DNA from: Leptodontidium sp. MPI-SDFR-AT-0119
Lineage: Eukaryota > Ascomycota > Leotiomycetes > Helotiales > Leptodontidiaceae
Assembly (NCBI GenBank): GCA_020726505.1
Contig: JAHLEZ010000007.1
Span: forward strand, 1-64,000
Length of the DNA stretch: 64,000 nucleotides
Direction of reading: 5' to 3'
Position numbers and translations under genes: made by a program. A model generated the notes under the pieces. The model had not been told where the DNA came from. It searched no databases and worked only from the letters and a program-made list of their open reading frames with translations. Below, one piece after another: positions 43,063 through 55,640 of this stretch (within the stretch, counting starts at the first letter, position 1; each line of letters opens with the position of its first letter).

Positions 43063-45117
43063 TCCCCTAAGCTGCCGTTCAAAACACACTTTTACAGGGG
43101 GGTGGACAGCCTGTAAGGCCCCCTGTAATTTAGCGAGGAACACCAAAAATTGCACTCTGCATTAAAAGTATCGTTTTTACCACCTATATTTAAGCTATTC
43201 TATGATACAATGTAAAGCAATCTGTTTTCTTATAAAGCGCAACCTCGCATTGCTTACACCTATACATTGTAGCCTTTCTTTTAGTAGTTCGGCCAAGATT
43301 ACGTGCAATATTCCCTAAAGCGACTCTTTTTGGTGGAGGTCTATTACTAAACCTTACTCCTTTACACGCAACGCAGTCTACTCTCCTTTGTGCTGTAGTC
43401 ATTTTAATAAACTCATGTGAATAAAGCGGAACCTCCACCGTAACTCTAGATAGCTGTGAAATACGCCTCTTCCGTAAGTCCGGTACATCGCGTCCTATAG
43501 TAATTAATGCGTTTACCACTTGTAACCGGAAATCGTCTTGTGAACGGAGGGAAACGTTTTTTAGCTTATAACCACTGTATCGAGTAATCAAGTAACAGTT
43601 GGAAAGAACGACTAATAACATATATTAGTGGAGAGCTTGAATTGGCCCACGCCGAATACGTCTGAGGCCTCTATTATGCCCCTGAAGTTGATCTCCCAAA
43701 TCGACAGCTCCCATATAGTGATTGTAGGCGTCGTACAGCTCTGGGATATTAAGTGCCTTGGTAGGTTGATTTCCGAATGGAGCCCGAGAGATCTTTGCAT
43801 TACCGGCTGTCTCTTTTAGTCGTTTTCGCACCCGTAAAACCGTGCTTTTACTATCCCAGAATGTTAACATAGCGAGAGCAAAAGCCGAATCTTGGAAGCT
43901 GATATGTAGTACGTTTTCCGACTTAATAGGGATAGTAACTGTTGTCCCCCATAGCATTGTATTAGCACCTTTTTCCCGCGTTTTCTTGAGCTTTACAATG
44001 TCTTCATGGACACCTGAAGATGTCTTACACGTACCGGTAGCTGCAAAACCTTGAGACCTCAAATATTTAAGTAATTAAGTAGAGGTAAAGAGGTTGTTAA
44101 GGTAGACGTGATATGAGGCCTTTGGTAACTATGCAAGAAGAGTTGGTACTACCGATTGAGTCGTATTAAGTCCTTGAATCTTTGAAACTCTAAAAGCACC
44201 ACCTTTCTTCCCTGGTTGGTAGTAAAGCCACCGGAGAAAGAAGCCACGTTGTACAGTAACCTAAATCTTGATTCCGGTAGGCGTTGGCTTATTTGGAATC
44301 GTCGTAATAGCCTTGGACTTTCCCGTATATCGAGCCATAGCTTCGTCTATAGCTAATTCCTGGCCAGGTTTCCACAGTTTCAGGTTAACTGTTTGAATAT
44401 GGCTATTTAGAGGTTCTGTCTATTAAGATATTAGTATTATATACTTAAAATAAGTAGGGGAATTACTCTTTGAAATAAATGAATACTCTTTTCATTACAC
44501 ACTCGGAAGCGCCGGCGTAAAGCTTGGAATCGATTTCGTCCAAGGACCTTGGAAATAGGGTGAAAAGGAGCTAATGGGCTTGTATTCCAGTAGTCCTCGA
44601 TCTGATTTAAGGGGTAAACCGTTATGTAAATACACACAGCGAGGTACAAGTAGATTTCCGATCGACAAGTCTTATACTAGTCCTTTACACGAGAGTACGG
44701 CTTTAACTTATGAGGCTGTAAAGCCGGCTGGTAAGAGTTTGTAGCCAAAACGATTGCGTCAATTATGTCTTTATTGTAATACTGAGTGAAAAGGGTAATA
44801 GGATTATTTGGAGAGTAGTCCTCTGGCAAGTGAATCTCAAAGTCAAAATCATCGATTTCCATTGGCTTAAATTAAGCCCCTCTTGTATGTAAAGGCTCTG
44901 TAAGTGGTCGCAAGGTACCCAAATTAGTGGGTTCTGGAAACGCAGTCTTAGGCATTGTGTTTGCATTGAAAATAGGTTTTTTCTAGTAGTAAAGAGGGGT
45001 TGTTGATGTTGTTTATTGATCCAGGCCCCGCTGGCGCACGGCCCGTAACGTAGGCAACCTTAGCGCCCCGCTTCAGCGCTGCACCTTGGAAAAGTGTGTT
45101 AACGGCAGCTTAGGGGA
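43063..45117 (-). mobile_element. piggyBac-like DNA transposon inserted in gypsy element 1
   Basis: 2,055 bp with 17-bp inverted ends TCCCCTAAGCTGCCGTT and AACGGCAGCTTAGGGGA. The empty site is preserved in gypsy element 2 at about 52,365 (GACACTATAAAAGTCTTAACG), so the boundaries are secure to within 2-3 bp. Joining the flanks restores the empty-site length with at most a 2-bp duplication (AT/TA). This is unlike the TTAA expected for piggyBac. Confidence 0.88.
43190..44945 (-). pseudogene. piggyBac-family (DDE_Tnp_1_7) transposase, lightly RIPed
   Basis: Minus strand, in order: EDYSPNNPITLFTQYYNKDI (44,830), YLAVCIYITVYPLNQIEDYW and LGRNRFQALRRRFRV (44,650-44,500), IDEAMARYTGKSKA (first catalytic Asp, 44,345), LRWLYYQPGKKGG, SYHVYLNNLFTST (second Asp changed to Asn, about 44,095), LRSQGFAATGTCK, ISRAPFGNQPTKALNIPELY, YNHYMGAVDLGDQL (third Asp kept, about 43,675), and a C-terminal Cys domain RVDCVACKG ... 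YRCKQCEVALYKKTDCF (43,390-43,200). A few TAG/TAA stops and at least one frame change near 43,620 and 44,680 inactivate it. Length and order fit the family (about 550-600 residues). Confidence 0.9.
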
Positions 45118-45119
45118 TA

Positions 45120-48100
45120 GAGGTCTCAACGCGTCTTAACTTCGTGAGTTATACTCTTATCTTTTCTCTTGTACTTGACTGGCTATTTATAGATTATACT
45201 AACACCTTTCCCATACTAATCGTAGTGCGACCACTGTCTTTAGTCCTTAACTCGTGTTTTGAGAAATGCCTAAAGTAAACTCTAAGACTTTACCTTAAGC
45301 CAGCTAAGTATTAAACTACTTAACGTCTTCGTAGCGCCGGTGCTTATATTCTCTTTATAAGTTAAGGAAACGATGTCCTTTATCTCCTTTAGGCTCGTAA
45401 ACTTAATAAGAATTATAAGCAACTTTGTTCGATACCCGCATTAAACTCTACTCCTCGGGTTTAGAACATGCGTGTCGCGCCGTACTAATCTTCCCTTAAG
45501 AATAAGTCACTAAGTAACTTTCGAGTCCCTCCACAGACGCGTCTATATTACATCTACGCAAGTTACACTACTAAAGATAAATAACATTATTCCGCTAGTC
45601 TTTTATTAATTAATTAGTTAAATAAGGTAGAGGCTAGATCTACTAACTTTAAAAGTTTATAGTAGAAAGCTAAGAGAAGTAAGAAAACTAACAGTCGTAA
45701 TACGTTAAGTAAGGTTAAGAAGCTTTAATAAGTTCTTAGTTCTTAATATAGTAAAAATAGCCCCTTCTCCCCTTAATAAGTAAGTCACCTCTTATTATTA
45801 AAGTTAATAAAGGGTCTTTAAAACAACTAAGCTTTCTAAGGGTAAAATAGTTTAATTAACTCAAGTACTATTAAGTTAATAGTAGCTAAGCATAGGATAG
45901 TATACTATAAGGTCTTATTAGTTAGAGATCTTCTTGGAATAGTGGTTCAGTTATAGTTAAGGTCTCTTAATTACTTTAATTCTTTAATAAGAGTTAAAGA
46001 ACTTGTTATTAATCTTAAAATTAAAGTTAAACTTAACTCTTAATTAGTTACTCTATAAGTTATTAGCTTTGTCCCTGTCTGTTTTACTTAACGACACCTC
46101 TTAGAATAATATAATAAGTAATAACAAAACATCTATAAAAACACTTAAGGTCGCACTTTTAGCCTTAATTAGTTATTAATACTTATTACTAAGCCTAGCT
46201 AAAGGTCGAGGATATAAAGTCTTTATTACTTTAGCGATATTAATACGAGCCTAGAATGGCGGCACTTTTACTTATAAGTTTATTATAATCGTAAAACTAT
46301 TATATTATATTTAAAAGTTATTTATAACTTATAGTCTCTTACTAGTACTTTAAGTATAAAGTATATTACTTCTTGTCTATTAGTACTAGTAAATAGTAAG
46401 AGAAGTCTTTATTCTTTTAGACTTTCTGATAAAAAGGGACTAGAAAGTATCGACGTATATATAAAAGGGGCCCTAACTTAATAAGCGAGAGACTTTAAAT
46501 AGAGCTAATTAGGGGTAATCGACTAATACTTAATCCCTGAAAAGTTTACTAGCTAAGGGTCATTGGCCGATAATATACTTAAACCTCTAGCACGTGAAAT
46601 AAGGTTAACGTTAGCTATATTATAGTTATTAACTTAAGGTTTTAAAAAGCACGGCTTTAATTCCGAGCGTGTTATTAGCTCTTTACTAAGAGATCTCCTA
46701 GACTTTTACTTATTTTATATAAATCGTGTGATCTACTTACTAGTTTAAGGCTAGTTTATTAATAGTACTCTTAATATTGTCCTTTATAAATCGCTGTGCG
46801 CTATATTAAGGTTAATAGCTTTATAAGTATTAGCTTTGTCCCTAAGAACAATAGACTTACTTTGTTATTTCCTCTCTTTTTATTAATTACCGAGAGTTAG
46901 TGCCTAAGTATATTACGTTTATATTCTTCGGGGTATTTAGTACGTTAGACTCGAATTTCTAGCTTAGACTATAGGTTTAACTTGCCGTTTTGGAATTTAG
47001 TCCTACGGATTAAGCCTAATAACTAGCCTATTTAAATAAAGTTACTTTTTGCCGCCTAAAATATCGCCGGCTTAATAATAATAGTCTTGTTTTAAACTTG
47101 TCGTATATTTATATATAATAAGTAGTTTATAGGGGCGCTAGTTTTTTATTAAGTTTTACTTTAAGAGATAAGTGTTTTTGTAGCGTAAGGCTAATGTTCT
47201 CTTTAACTTACTTAAGGATATATAGGCTCTTTTTTGTATTTATTATAATATTAAGGTGTCTTAAATCGTAGTTCTTGGTAATATAAAGTCAGTTTAGCGA
47301 TCGTTTTAATGATTTTAATATACGACAATATGTCGTCCCCCCCTTTAAAGACTAAGGGTACGTCCTTGTATTAGCTCCTTAATACTAAAGCCTTAATACT
47401 AACGTATTAACTTTAAGTTTTATATAGCGACAGTTAGTCGTGGAAGTAAATAATAGTTATTAAGGCCAAGTTTATTTAATTAAAGAAATATTATCGGCGA
47501 CGCTAACGTATAAAGCGTATATATTTATTCCGAGTTAAATACTACTTAGTACTTATTATATTACTATATTAATAATTCGGGGACTTTAATTACTATTTTA
47601 TTATCCTTAATATATTATATTGTCGGAATCGTAGGGTTCTTTAAGAATTCGGGGTCATTAAGGTGTTATAAATTAATATTTAATTTAAGATTTAGAGGAG
47701 TTAAGTTATTGTCTTCGTTAGAGGCCTCTCTTACTTTATTATTATTATTATTAATAAAGTTGTTCCTCTTATAAAAGAGCTTAAGCTTATTGCCGGCGAA
47801 GGTTTGTTATAACTAAAGGCTATTATTGCCGAGTTCCTTGAGTCTATAATAACCTTTATTAGTATAAGTTTCAGCGATCTCGTAAGGACTTAACTACTTA
47901 AAGTCGAGTGCTCGGTTTAAAGATATATTATTCTCTCGTATTAAGTCCTAGCGAAGGACTAAGTCTTTCTTTTTAAATAGTCTCTTTTATATATTATATT
48001 TGAGATTAAAGGCTTCCTTACCTTCTTAACGACGCCGAGTCTTCTTAAAGATAGCCTTATTAATATGTTCCTGTCTTATTTAAAACTATATAACCTTAAG

Positions 48101-51100
48101 CTATAGTAACTTCAATTAGTCACGAACCTCCTTAGTAAATAACGTTCTTTATATTAAGTTTTTTGTCTTAATAAGTAAGATTGCCTTCTTGTCGTATATT
48201 ATATAAAATAGTATATAATTATTAGACTATATACAGTAGTTCTATTAGTAAATAACACTATAGAAAGGTTATTAGTCTAACGTCCTTTTATTTTTAATAA
48301 AGCGTTCTTAATAAGTTTATAGCCTCGTTCGATTATTTCGTTGGCTCTAGCGTTATATATTAAGATCTTAATTTGCTCGACTTCTATTTTATTAAGTAGT
48401 TCTAGTACTTCTCTTATATTCTTAATTCTTTTATTTATAATAAGTTTCTAAAATAACCTATAACAGTAAATAATATCTTCTTAAATAAAAGTAGCGATGT
48501 GTTTAGCCTCTTTAGTAAGGAGAGCTTTAACTTTAGCTTATTTACTTATATTGTCTCTTGTAATAATAAAGTAGCCTTTTCCCCTGTGTAATAATATATA
48601 AGTAATATCTAATACTTACTTTTTTATAAGTTTATTTAATACTATAAAGTAAAGAGACTCCTTAAGACGTTTCGCTAATTAGAGTTAACAATTCTTATAC
48701 ACTTAGACGTATTTTATATAATTAATAAATAGTCCCTTTTAAAAGTATTACGTAGTAATACAGTAGTAGGTACTTTCTCTCCCTTTATAACTAGAATTAT
48801 TATAATAGCTCTAAAATATAATTTCTTTCTCTTTATTAATATTAATAACAAGCTTAATAATAAAACCTTTTATAAGGAGCCTCTAAATCTGGCGACTATA
48901 TATATTATAATTTAAAGCTTCCTGTTTAAAGACTCGAAACTACTTTTTAGTTATATCCTTAGGAGTCTTAAGTATTATTAAGTATCGGGCAATTTACTAG
49001 TACCCTTTACTATACTTATTAGCTAAAATAAGTAGTTCTCCTTCAATAGAGCTTAAACTATCAGAGGAGCTAAGTTCCCCTTTATTTTTTAAGTGTTATA
49101 CTTTTACTTTTATATTTAATAAGATATTATTTCGTTTATATAGTTTAAGGTTTATTATTACTTCTTTAGGTTCTAAATTAATAAGTTCTTTAGCGTTAAA
49201 TACTTTTATAAAATAAATCTTATAAGCTCTTAACTCAAAAAGTATTTAATCTTCGTTTATATTACTCTTTTTTAACGTGTCGTTAATATACCTTAGCCTC
49301 TTAGAGAACTAATCGACAACGACGTGTATTAAGCCTTTAATATACCGAACTTCGAAATTAAACAGGCGTATCTAAGTAAGTTATTTAATAAGTAAGGCGT
49401 TAAGATAATCGTAGGCGGCTCTATTTAGTTAAGTAATTAAGGTATTAGCGTTTATTTTAATAATAAAGTGTACGCTAATAAGCCAGATCTTAAGTTTTTT
49501 TAAAATATAAAGTATGCCTTTATATTCTCGCTTAATAGTATTATACTTAGCTTTAGTCTTACTTTAAAAACCACTCTTATACCTTATAAGTCGTATTTTA
49601 TTTATTAAAGAGTCTCTTTAGCCGAGGAAACCTCCTTAACCTGTGCTACTTAAGTCGACACTAACAACTATTTTTTTAATACCTTTACTATAATTAATCC
49701 GACATAAAACTAAAAACGAGTATAATATATCTTTAAGAGTTTATATTACTTTGTCGTGAATTTTTAAGTCTTAAAAAAACTTAACTCCTTTTCTAAATAG
49801 TACGTATAATAACTTAGCGATTAATTAGAAGTTTTTAATTTAAATTCAGAAGTAAATAATAAGGCCTAGAAATACCTTAACTTTTATTAAGTTACTTAGT
49901 AAGTTCTAGTTCTTAATCTTAACTAAGTGTCTCGCTAAAGGTTCTCTCCCCTTAGAGTTACAGGCGTATCTTATAATATTTATACTATTTAAATAAAACT
50001 AAGACTTTAAGCTGATAATAACACTTACTTTTTCTAAGTGTTTTAGTGTTTTGTCGAGGTTTTAAATATATTTTAAAATAAATCTTTAGATTCCGGGACG
50101 AACTTCTTTTTAGTTATAATTTATATATAGTCCTTTAACTATTATATTATTTAAGAATAATATAAACACGCTAGGAATTAGTGGCTTTAATATACAAGTA
50201 ATCGTTTTAATAAACTAAATAATAGAGTTTATAATACTTTAAGGGAGAATTATATTCCTAATTAAGCTTACGTTTAAAATATAAAAGGCAGTTATGTCTC
50301 GGCTAGACTTATAAAAAGTTTATTAATTATAGCCGGAGTATAAGTTAACGAGGCTAGCGACGTAATAACTAGCGAATTCTTCAGAGAACTCATTTACTAA
50401 AGGTAAAAGATTAGTATCCCTTCGTATAACGGCATTTAATATAATAGTTAAATTAATAAGTTTATATTTTCTAAATTCTTTTTTTTTTATTAAAAACTAA
50501 GTATTTTAGTATAGGCCTTTAAAAAGCTTAAGAACACCCTTATTAAGACGCTCTTATACTATCTTTGTAACTTCTGGGATTAAAGCTCGTAATAACGGAA
50601 AGTTAAGGGCTTACTAAGCTTTGTACTTAATAGTTTTAATAACGACTAAGGGAGAAACATCTTTATAAAATCTATTATATTTAGGCTAGTTAAACGCTAT
50701 AGCTCCTTCTTTATTAATTATTATTTTATTAAAGAGAGCTCTCTCTTTAGGTTATAATAACTTCTTAACGTTAAGTTTAGTTAGTCTTTTTAGCGTAAGT
50801 CGGGAGTTATAGGGTATATTAATAAAGCGTAATAGTAATAAATCTTAATATTTCCTTAATTATTCTTACTTAGTCCCTTTATCTTTTAATCTCTTATACT
50901 AATTATCTCTCCCTCTTAAGGGGTCGCCTATAAAGTCGGCTTCGTTAACTAATTAGACTTTCTTGGCTTTCGATTTATATATAGTGTTAATTTAAGTAGT
51001 AGTGTTTTAAGTACTCTAAAAGGGGTTCTTAATTAAGAGATCGTCATAGTTCTTTGTTTATTCGAAAGTAAGCGTGGCTTTAGTTAAAGAACTAGCTCTA

Positions 51101-51150
51101 AAAGCTCTAAAAAAGAATAGTTTTATAATTAACTTTTCCTCCGGGAATAT
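45120..51150 (-). pseudogene. Gypsy element 1 Pol: reverse transcriptase, RNase H, integrase
   Basis: Reading from right to left on the minus strand. Reverse transcriptase near 50,160-49,900: SVFILFLNNIIVKGLYI-type text where the YxDD aspartates have become Asn-Asn, then RRFILKYI, INIIRYACNSKGREPLARHL. RNase H at about 49,700-49,270: SVDLSST, GVHFII-like SVHFIIKINANTLIT, LNRAAYDYLNALLI, RLFNFEVRYIKGLIHVVVD. Integrase core at about 48,650-48,290: LDITYILLHRGKGYFIITRD, AKHIATFI, EDIIYCYRLF, IYNARANEIIERGYKLIKNA. This RNase H-before-integrase order is Ty3/gypsy. Stops are frequent and RIP-type. Confidence 0.86.
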
Positions 51151-51152
51151 AT

Positions 51153-51431
51153 TGTGGGAGGGACGAACCCTAATCTACATAACAAGAAGGTAGTATATAA
51201 CGAGCCACCAGAGGAGATTCTAGGCTCTGTAAATAATAAATTAATTAAATTTAAAGATATTATATATTTAAAGAGTACGAATTGGCGAAGGAAGGGAGGG
51301 AAAAGAGTTTTAATAAATAAAATATATTTAGTATTACGTTCTTAACGTTCTATAATTAAGTGTTAACTCCTTATATGTGCGAAGGACTAGCGTAGTTATG
51401 TGATAAAAGAAATCAGGGGCTGTCTCTATTA
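51153..51431. repeat. Gypsy LTR B (3' LTR of element 2)
   Basis: 279 bp, TGTGGGAGGGACGAACCCT ... GGCTGTCTCTATTA. Differs from LTR A by RIP-type transitions. Confidence 0.9.
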
Positions 51432-51439
51432 TATACGTC

Positions 51440-54400
51440 CCCCCTTTTAAAGACTCTGCTCGCCCTCGAGCAATATATACTAAAAAGAAGTAAATAGCTA
51501 ATTAGAGCGTCTTAAATCGTTAGTAGGATGCTATATAGCTAGTGTATGCGAAGTCCCGTGATAATTGACTTATTACTTTTAAAGTAAACAATCGTCTCAC
51601 TTAGTACTTTCTTGCCCCCTTATATAAGGTTGGCTCTCCCCTATTAACTTTTTAACTTTAACTTCTTTAAATATAATAACCTCTCCTTAATACTACTTCT
51701 TCTATAAAGTACCTCAATATACTTCAACTTTTTCACTCCCTCTCCTATTAATTAAACAATACCTCCTATACCTTCTTCTTATTTTAATTTTTTAAAGAAA
51801 ACAAACTTCCCTATTAAGCTTATATTAAGATTGACTTTACTATTACTTTTCTTTATACTATTAAGGCAAGATCTCTTTCCGTTTAATAATGACTTTAATT
51901 ACTATAACTCTAGTACTCTTAAAGGTCTTTCTACCGTTAATTCTTTACTATTTAGTACTTTTAGGGCAATAACCTTAGCCTTTACTATTAACTTTAGCGC
52001 GCTATTAGAGCTTAATACCTTTAACTTCGCTATTGCCTAGCCGCAAAGGTGACGTAATAGAGAGCTTTTCCTTACTTGCTTTTCTTCTTACTAGCTGACA
52101 ACTTCCCTTCACAACACTTACGTTGACTTATATGTAGTCTCTCCTTAGCTTTCCGTACTTCGATCTCTAAATAATAACTTCAGTATAAAGTCAAGTCACT
52201 TTAACGTAATAAGTTGACCTTTTACACTATTATTTGAGCTCTACTAACTCGTTATAGACCTTTAAGAAGAGTCCTTTATAATTAGCTACTTTAGCAGTAC
52301 CATTAAAATCGGTTCGCTCTATCTCGGCTTAAGCGCTCTTAGCTTTAACACTAAAGGTCGACACTATAAAAGTCTTAACGCGCCTTAACTTCGTGAGTTT
52401 TACTCTTATTTTTTTCTCTTATACTTAATTAGCTATTTATAAATTATATTAATACCTTTCTTACACTAATCGCAGTGTGATTACTGTCTTTAGTCTTTAA
52501 CTTGTGTTTTAAGAAATGCCTAAAGTGAACTCTAAGACTTTACTTTGACGTTATTTAAGCTAAGTATTAAATTGTCTAACTTCTTTATAGCGCCGGTGCT
52601 TATATTCTCTTAATAAGTTAAAGAAACAATACTATCTGTCTTCTTTAGGTTCGTAAACTAATAGGAATTAAGGTTACCTCGTGTAACTACTTATATTAAA
52701 CTTTACCCCTTAGGCTAAGAACGTGCGTATTACGCCGTATTAATCTTCCCTTAGTAATAGGTTATTAAGTAGCTTTTGGGTTCCTTTATAAATACGCTTT
52801 TATTATACTTACGCAAGTCACATTACTAAAGATAAGTGGTATTATTCTATTAGTCTCTTATTAATTAGTTAGTTAAATAAGGTAAAGGCTAAATTCGTTA
52901 ACTTCGAAGGTTTATGGCAAAAAGCCGGGAGGAGTAGGAAAACTAACGGTCGTAATACGTTAAGTAAGGTTAAGAGGCTATAATAAGTTCTTAGTTCTTA
53001 GTGTAGTGGAAATAGCTCCTTTTCCCCTTAACAAGTAAGTCACCTCTTATTATTAAAGTTAATAAAGGGTCTTTAAAACAGCTAAGCTTTTTAGGGGCAA
53101 AAGAGTTTAGTTAACTTAAGTACTATTAAGCTAGCAATAACTAAGTATAAGATGGCATATTATAAGGTCCTATTAGCTAAAGATCTTCTCGAAATAGTAG
53201 TTTGGTTTTAGTTAAGGTCTCTTAATTATTTTAGTTTTTTAATAGGGGTTAAAGAACTTATTATTAATCTCGAGGTCGAAGCTAGACTTGACTCTTAATT
53301 AGTTACTCTATAAGTTATTAGCTTTGTTCCTGTCTGTTTTACTTAACGACACCTCTCAGAATAATATAATAGGCGGTAACGAAATATTTATAAGAACATT
53401 TAAGGTCGCTCCCTTAGCCTTAATTAGTTACTAGTACTTATTATTAAACCTAATTAGAGGTCGAGGATATAAAGTCTTTATTACTTTAATAATATTAATG
53501 TAAGCCTAAAATAGCGGCACTTTTACTTATAAGTCTATTATAATCGTAAAACTATTATATTATATTTAAAAGTTGTTTATAACTTATAGTCTCTTATTAA
53601 TACTTTAAGTACGAAGTATATTACTTTTTATTTATTAATACTAGTAAACGACAAAAGAAGTCCTTATTCTTTTAGACTTTTTAATAGGAAGGGGCTAAGA
53701 GGTATTAACGTATATATAAAAAGGGCCCTAACCTAGTAGGCGAGAGACTTTAAATAGAGTTAATTAGGGGTAATCGACTAATACTTGATCTTTAAAAGGT
53801 TTACTAGTTAGGGGTCGTCGGCTAATGGCATACTTAAACCTTTAACACGTGAGGTAGGGTTAGCGTTAATTATATTTTATTACTTATAATAAGAGATTTT
53901 CTTAAATAAATCGCGAACCTCCTTGAGACTTATTTAGGCTTATTAACGAGAGTGCTAACTAGTAAATTCCTAGATTTAAGGCTATTGTGGATAGTCCTTG
54001 AGGCTTTAGAGAGCACGGCTCTAATTCTGAGCGTGTTATTAACTCTTTTACTAGGAGATTTCCTAGACTTTTACTTACTTTATATAAATTGTGTAATTTA
54101 CTTATTAGTTTAAGGCTAGTTTGTCGATAGTACTCTTAGTGTTATCCTTTATAAATCGCTGTGCGCTACAGTTAAGTTAATGGCTTTATAAGTGTTAACT
54201 TTATTCTTAAGAATAATAGACTTACTTTATTGTTTTTTCTTTTTTTATTAATTGCTAAGAGTTAGCGCTTAAGTATATTACGTTTGTATTCTTCGGGGTG
54301 TTTAACACGTTAGACTCGAATTTCTGGCCCAGGCTATAAGTTTAACTTATTGTTTTAGAATTTAGTCTTATAAATCGAGCTTAACAATTGGCTTATTTAA

Positions 54401-55640
54401 ACGAAGTTACTTTTTGCCGCCTAAAATATCGCCGGCTTAATAATGGCAGTCTTATTTTAAACCTGTTATATATTCGTATATAATAAGTAGTTTATAGGGG
54501 CGCTAGTTTTTTATTAAGTTTTGCTTTAAGAAATAAGTATTCTTATAACGCGGGGCTAATATTCTCTCTAACTTACTTAGGGCTATATAGGCTTTTTTTT
54601 GTATTTATTTTAATGTTAAGGTGTCTTAAATTATAATTTTTAGTAATACGAAGTCGGTTTAGTGATTATTTTAATAATTTTAATATACGGCAATATGTCG
54701 TCCCTCCCTTTAAAGACTAAGGGTACGTCCTCGTATTAACTCCTTAATACTAAAGCTTTAATACTAAAGTATTAACTTTAAGTTTCGTGTCGCGATAGTT
54801 ACTCGTGGAAGTAAGTAATAGTTATTAAGGTTAAGTTTATTTAGTTAAAGAAATATTATCGGCGACGCTAGTGTATAAAGCGTGTATATTTATTCCGAGT
54901 TAAATACTACTTAGTACTTATTATGTTACTATATTAATAATTCAGGGACTTTAATTATTATTTTATTATTCTTAATACATTATATTGTCGGAATCGTAAG
55001 GTTCTTTAAGAATTCAGGGTCGTTAAGGTATTATAAATTAATGTTTAGTTTAAGATTTAAAAGGGTTAAGTTATTGTTTTCGCTAAAGGCTTTTCTTACT
55101 TTATTATTATTATTATAAATGAAGTTATTCCTCTTATAAAAGAGCTTAAGCTTATTACCGGCGAAGGTTTATCGTAGCTAAGGGCTATTATCGCCGAGTT
55201 CCTTAAGTTTATAATAGCCTTTATTAGTATAAGTTTTAGCGATTTCGTAAGGACTTAGCTATTTGAAGTCGAGTACTTAGTTTAAGGACATATTATTTTC
55301 TTATATTAAGTCTTAATAAAGGACTAAGTCTTTTTTTTTAAATAGTCTTTTTCGGATGTCGTATTTAAGATTAAAGGCTTCCTTACCTTCTTAACAACGC
55401 CGAATCTTTTTAAAGATAGCCTTATTGATATGTTCTTGTCTTATTTAAAACTATATAGCCCTAAGTTATAGTAACTTCGATTAGTCACGAACCTCCTTAG
55501 TAAATAACGTTTTTTATATTAGGTTTCTTGTCTTGATAAGTAAGATCGCCTTCTTGCCGTATATTATATAAAATAGTGTGTAACTAGTTAGATTATATAT
55601 AGTAGTTCTATTAGTAAACAATATTATAGAAAGGTTATTA
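51440..55640 (-). pseudogene. Gypsy element 2, 3' region and integrase C-terminus
   Basis: Collinear with element 1 from LTR A through 48.3 kb, minus the piggyBac insertion. 51,460-52,370 is non-coding; 52,380-55,640 corresponds to the integrase C-terminal and following coding region, too RIPed to assign further. Confidence 0.7.

Noticed and set aside
43051..43066. TTAA at 43,054 as the piggyBac target duplication
   Set aside because: It lies 5 bp outside the inverted repeat, has no partner at the right end, and the sister copy has TCGA there.
42731..52040. Plus-strand 60-codon frames at 42,731 and 51,831 as a conserved gene
   Set aside because: They are homologous only because the gypsy DNA is duplicated; both are on the non-coding strand near the LTR.
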